From NCBI GenBank assembly GCA_049290495.1, contig JBATNV010000027.1, positions 1 to 6,437 on the forward strand: a stretch of DNA of 6,437 nt, written 5' to 3'. How positions within the stretch are numbered: the stretch's first letter is position 1; every line of letters begins with the position of its first letter. The notes below the pieces were generated by a model, which was not told the origin of the DNA, ran no database searches, and saw only the letters and a list, made by a program, of their open reading frames with translations. The DNA is from SHZI01 sp049290495 (lineage in GTDB: Bacteria > Pseudomonadota > Gammaproteobacteria > Steroidobacterales > GCA-2729495). The translations under genes were made by a program, and so were the position numbers. Positions 6,353-6,437 of the stretch are shown here, one piece after another.

Positions 6353-6429
6353 TCTGACGGTAAATCTGACGGTAAGAGTTCTGGACCCCTGCGGCAGAGG
6401 TTTATTTTACCGTCACCAGATTTACGGTA
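6353..6429. repeat. Cluster of TGACGGTAA repeats, probable recombinase arm sites
   Basis: TCTGACGGTAA occurs at 6353-6363 and again at 6365-6375, a tandem pair with a 12-base period. The inverse, TTACCGTCA, is at 6407-6415, and a degraded copy, TTTACGGTA, at 6421-6429. Short direct and inverted repeats flanking an attachment site are typical of the arm-type binding sites of tyrosine recombinases, and I recall similar TGACGGTAA strings in front of island integrases. The repeats are direct observation; the role is inferred. Confidence 0.5.
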
Positions 6430-6437
6430 CTCCGAGA

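Larger units (their letters stand above)
6240..6437. other. AT-rich, island-like DNA downstream of guaA
   Basis: No gene is visible in these 198 bases. There is no strong intrinsic terminator for guaBA. The stretch carries a 7-base palindrome (6276-6293), TCTATC at 6257, 6320 and 6330, and the TGACGGTAA cluster. A tyrosine recombinase gene would be expected shortly beyond the right edge, but none of it can be read here. Confidence 0.4.

Overview
The window looks like a gammaproteobacterial chromosome segment. The guaB-guaA operon runs divergently from xseA, an order also found in Escherichia coli. The left edge carries the C-terminal part of a HemG-type (menaquinone-dependent) protoporphyrinogen IX dehydrogenase, and between them lies a PEP-CTERM exosortase-substrate gene, which suggests an environmental, exopolysaccharide-producing bacterium. 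Core genes have high GC (sampled 60-base lines about 63-68% by hand count). The hemG fragment and the following intergenic stretch are near 53%, and the 197 bases after guaA near 45%.

Layout: 3-356 (+) is the end of hemG. 357-985 is a 629-base gap without a convincing intact gene. It holds several small inverted repeats, a small reading frame with a signal peptide that may be the relic of another PEP-CTERM gene, and a well-spaced sigma-54 (-24/-12) promoter candidate at 823-839 that would drive the next gene. 986-1702 (+) encodes a secreted PEP-CTERM protein of unknown function. Its stop overlaps the stop of the convergent xseA (1699-3042, -), the large subunit of exonuclease VII. A short divergent spacer (3043-3145) precedes guaB (3146-4615, +) and guaA (4629-6239, +), which are 13 bases apart and form the IMP to XMP to GMP pathway.

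6240-6437 is AT-richer and carries repeats of TGACGGTAA in both orientations, directly after the conserved 3' end of guaA. That gene end is a known integration site for genomic islands, so the right edge is read as the probable start of an integrated element whose integrase would lie outside the window.

The genes are mostly housekeeping and well conserved. The parts worth a second look are the regulatory gap in front of the PEP-CTERM gene (sigma-54 promoter plus upstream palindromes plus gene relic) and the island-like junction after guaA. I see no clear evidence of a wholly new system inside this window.
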